Source: Desulfobacteraceae bacterium (lineage in GTDB: Bacteria > Desulfobacterota > Desulfobacteria > Desulfobacterales > JAUWMJ01). Taken from it: a stretch of DNA of 6,439 bases. Shown here one piece after another: positions 5,005 through 6,439 of this stretch (position 1 is its first letter; the number at the start of each line of letters is the position of its first letter). A program made the translations under genes and the position numbers. The notes beneath the pieces are model-generated. The model was not told where the DNA came from and ran no database searches. It saw nothing but the letters and a program-made list of their open reading frames with translations. Where the stretch lies: positions 1 to 6,439 of the forward strand of contig JAUWOH010000183.1 of assembly GCA_030612225.1 (NCBI GenBank), read 5' to 3'.

Positions 5005-6378
5005 CTAAGAATACAGCTCTTTTTCGATTTCTCCCACACAATACTCAAAAAGATCGATTAGAGAGTTTTCAAAAAGACTATTTGTCTGTGCATCCTCTAT
5101 CAGGGCGGCAACGCGGTCTTTAAGCATGGGCCATATTTTGTTGACCGCTTCTGATAAAAATATTGCAGGCTCCTCCAGTGCCAGGGTTCCTTTTCCCCGG
5201 CCATGATGTTCGGCCAAAATATAAATGGCCAGCAACCGTTTAAAGATTTCGACAAGGGCATCATTTTTCCAGGAAACCTCATCTTTTTTTAGCCGGTCAA
5301 TGAGTTTTTTAACGGAGAAACCGCCAAACCCGCCGATCAGGCCGCCAAGCAAGGCACCGCCGCCAAGGGAAAGCCCGCCGGCCATAATGTCAGCGGCCAG
5401 TCCTGAAAGGACACCGGAAATAAAGCCTGCCAGGAATCCGATCTCTTTTTCCGAATACTTATTACCTGTCAGACCTGATACTTGCTTTATATCAGCTTCG
5501 AATTGTGCTCGGCCTTCAGCCTCAATACTCCACTCCTCTATCAGGTGTTTAAGATATATATCGATTTGATCCTGTAACTCGGATTCAATTTTCCGAAAAA
5601 CCTGCTCCGGATCCTGATCATCTTCTAATGTAAAACGTTGGTGTGAGGTATGGAGAACCACTTGAGCGGCAGCTTGGGCACAGGTTTTTAAAACCTGATT
5701 CTGTCGATTCTGAAAAATATTAATTAACCTTGATAGACCGCTGCTCTTTGCTGGTTCGAGAAGAGGCAGAATCATGTTTAACAGTCTTAATTCTTGTAGC
5801 CAGTTTCGGGAAAAAGCATCCAGTACCATTATATTTTCAAGGCATTTATAGTGACCAAATTGAGAGAAATAGGCTTTTTCCAGGTTTTTCAGGTTAGTCA
5901 CCGAAAATTGCGAGGCTATATCAATCCGGTTTAAAACCATAATCGTCGGCTTTCCAAGAGCGTCAAGAAGTTTCAACTCATCATTGATATAACCGGCGTC
6001 TTCGGGTTTCTCTTGGGCATTTACCTGGTAGAGGACAACATCGGCCTGGGCACGGACATTTCTGGCAGCAGAAAAAGAGCAATAGAGTGCGCGGTTAAAA
6101 AGCTTGTCCACCACTTCGTTCATGATCCAGCCGATTTTGCCGTTTTCGCGTTTAAGGCGGGTCAACAACTTTCCCACATGCCCGAATCCCGGTGTATCCC
6201 AGAGCCATATGACATCATCTTTCCCTTCGAGATATACATGCCGTTCAGGTTCAGAAGTCACATGTGGAGCGTCGTTTATCTCTCCAATATCTTTTCGAAG
6301 CAGCGTACGGGCTAAAGTCGTTTTTCCGATATTTGTATGCGATATTATGCTGATTAATATTTCAGTTTTTTTGTTCAA
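5005..6378 (-). CDS. DUF3482-type P-loop GTPase
   Basis: 457 residues. The N-terminal GTPase domain (about 5-210, MMR_HSR1-like) has the P-loop SHTNIGKT (13-20), a likely switch I threonine (Thr41), switch II DTPG (61-64) and G4 NRID (150-153). The C-terminal half resembles DUF3482: helical to about 310, then a glycine-rich hydrophobic stretch (312-354, many GxxxG-like steps) that could insert in or contact a membrane, then a helical tail. Two deviations are visible: Ser13 replaces the usual first Gly/Ala of GxxxxGK[ST], and Arg replaces Lys in NKxD. The start is TTG at 6378-6376, preceded by GGAG, and overlaps the upstream stop as TTGA, so translational coupling is likely. In other proteobacteria DUF3482 genes commonly follow a DUF2868 gene; the role of the pair is not established. 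The stop is TAG, just before the octamer array. Confidence 0.85.
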   Translation of the reverse strand: MNKKTEILISIISHTNIGKTTLARTLLRKDIGEINDAPHVTSEPERHVYLEGKDDVIWLWDTPGFGHVGKLLTRLKRENGKIGWIMNEVVDKLFNRALYCSFSAARNVRAQADVVLYQVNAQEKPEDAGYINDELKLLDALGKPTIMVLNRIDIASQFSVTNLKNLEKAYFSQFGHYKCLENIMVLDAFSRNWLQELRLLNMILPLLEPAKSSGLSRLINIFQNRQNQVLKTCAQAAAQVVLHTSHQRFTLEDDQDPEQVFRKIESELQDQIDIYLKHLIEEWSIEAEGRAQFEADIKQVSGLTGNKYSEKEIGFLAGFISGVLSGLAADIMAGGLSLGGGALLGGLIGGFGGFSVKKLIDRLKKDEVSWKNDALVEIFKRLLAIYILAEHHGRGKGTLALEEPAIFLSEAVNKIWPMLKDRVAALIEDAQTNSLFENSLIDLFEYCVGEIEKELYS

Positions 6379-6439
6379 TTATTTTTTCTCCATAATGCGG
6401 CGGCAAGTTCTGAGTCATTTTCACTGCTTGTTGTTTCCA
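6375..6439 (-). CDS. C-terminal end of upstream gene, possibly a DUF2868 protein (partial)
   Basis: The minus-strand frame from 6437 is open for 20 codons and ends at TGA (6377-6375), inside the GTPase start codon. The visible tail is acidic, then hydrophobic/basic (SENDSEL, AAALWRKNN). Two other minus-strand readings are less convincing: one stops at once and one runs past the GTPase start. The four-base overlap and the Shine-Dalgarno inside the last codons support a real coupled gene. The DUF2868 identity is only an inference from the usual DUF2868-DUF3482 pairing; 20 residues cannot show it. Confidence 0.5.
   Translation of the reverse strand, partial: ETTSSENDSELAAALWRKNN
6388..6391 (-). 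promoter_or_regulatory. Ribosome binding site deciding the TTG start of the GTPase
   Basis: GGAG on the minus strand lies nine bases before TTG at 6378 and within the last codons of the upstream gene. No ATG lies between it and the P-loop; the first residues after TTG (NKKTEILISII) lead straight into the first beta strand, so TTG is the sensible start. Confidence 0.65.

Noticed and set aside
4905..5123. 72-codon plus-strand open frame
   Set aside because: It spans the octamer array and the antisense of the GTPase C-terminus; no ribosome site and no recognisable protein.

Overview
The window holds three complete or nearly complete protein genes, a fragment of a fourth at the right edge, and spacers crowded with palindromic and tandem repeats. 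The AT-leaning coding sequence, the gene families (PlsC-type acyltransferase fused to an alpha/beta hydrolase, DoxX-like membrane protein, Ste24-type M48 protease, DUF3482 GTPase) and the style of the intergenic repeats suggest a Gram-negative bacterium, most likely Desulfobacterota (former Deltaproteobacteria). That placement is inference from gene families and remembered repeat styles; no search was possible.

Layout: (1) 1-2105 (+), an acyltransferase/hydrolase fusion whose start lies left of the window; the first ATG, at 108, would cut off the catalytic His. (2) 2106-2846, a 740-bp spacer with no gene: an unbulged 48-bp hairpin (2200-2308), a heptamer array interrupted by a second long palindrome (2345-2466), and a MITE-like segment with 24-bp inverted ends (2489-2836) whose right end touches the ribosome binding site of the next gene. 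(3) 2847-3266 (+), a four-helix DoxX-like protein. (4) 3267-3547, a mosaic of short palindromes sharing words with spacer 2. (5) 3548-4801 (+), a Ste24-like membrane zinc protease. (6) 4802-5004, a convergent spacer with two facing arrays of a degenerate octamer, GTTRAGTN. (7) 5005-6378 (-), a DUF3482 GTPase that starts at TTG and overlaps by four bases (TTGA) the last codons of an upstream gene (6375-6439, -).

The plus-strand genes all act at or in the membrane (lipid acyl transfer/hydrolysis, DoxX, Ste24 protease), but repeats separate them and nothing shows they form one operon. The minus-strand GTPase and its upstream neighbour are probably translationally coupled; in other proteobacteria the usual partner is a DUF2868 protein. 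No RNA gene, CRISPR, transposase gene or defence system was recognised. The most unusual content is the non-coding repeat structure, especially the 2200-2308 hairpin, whose non-Watson-Crick pairs are all G.T on the plus strand apart from four true mismatches.
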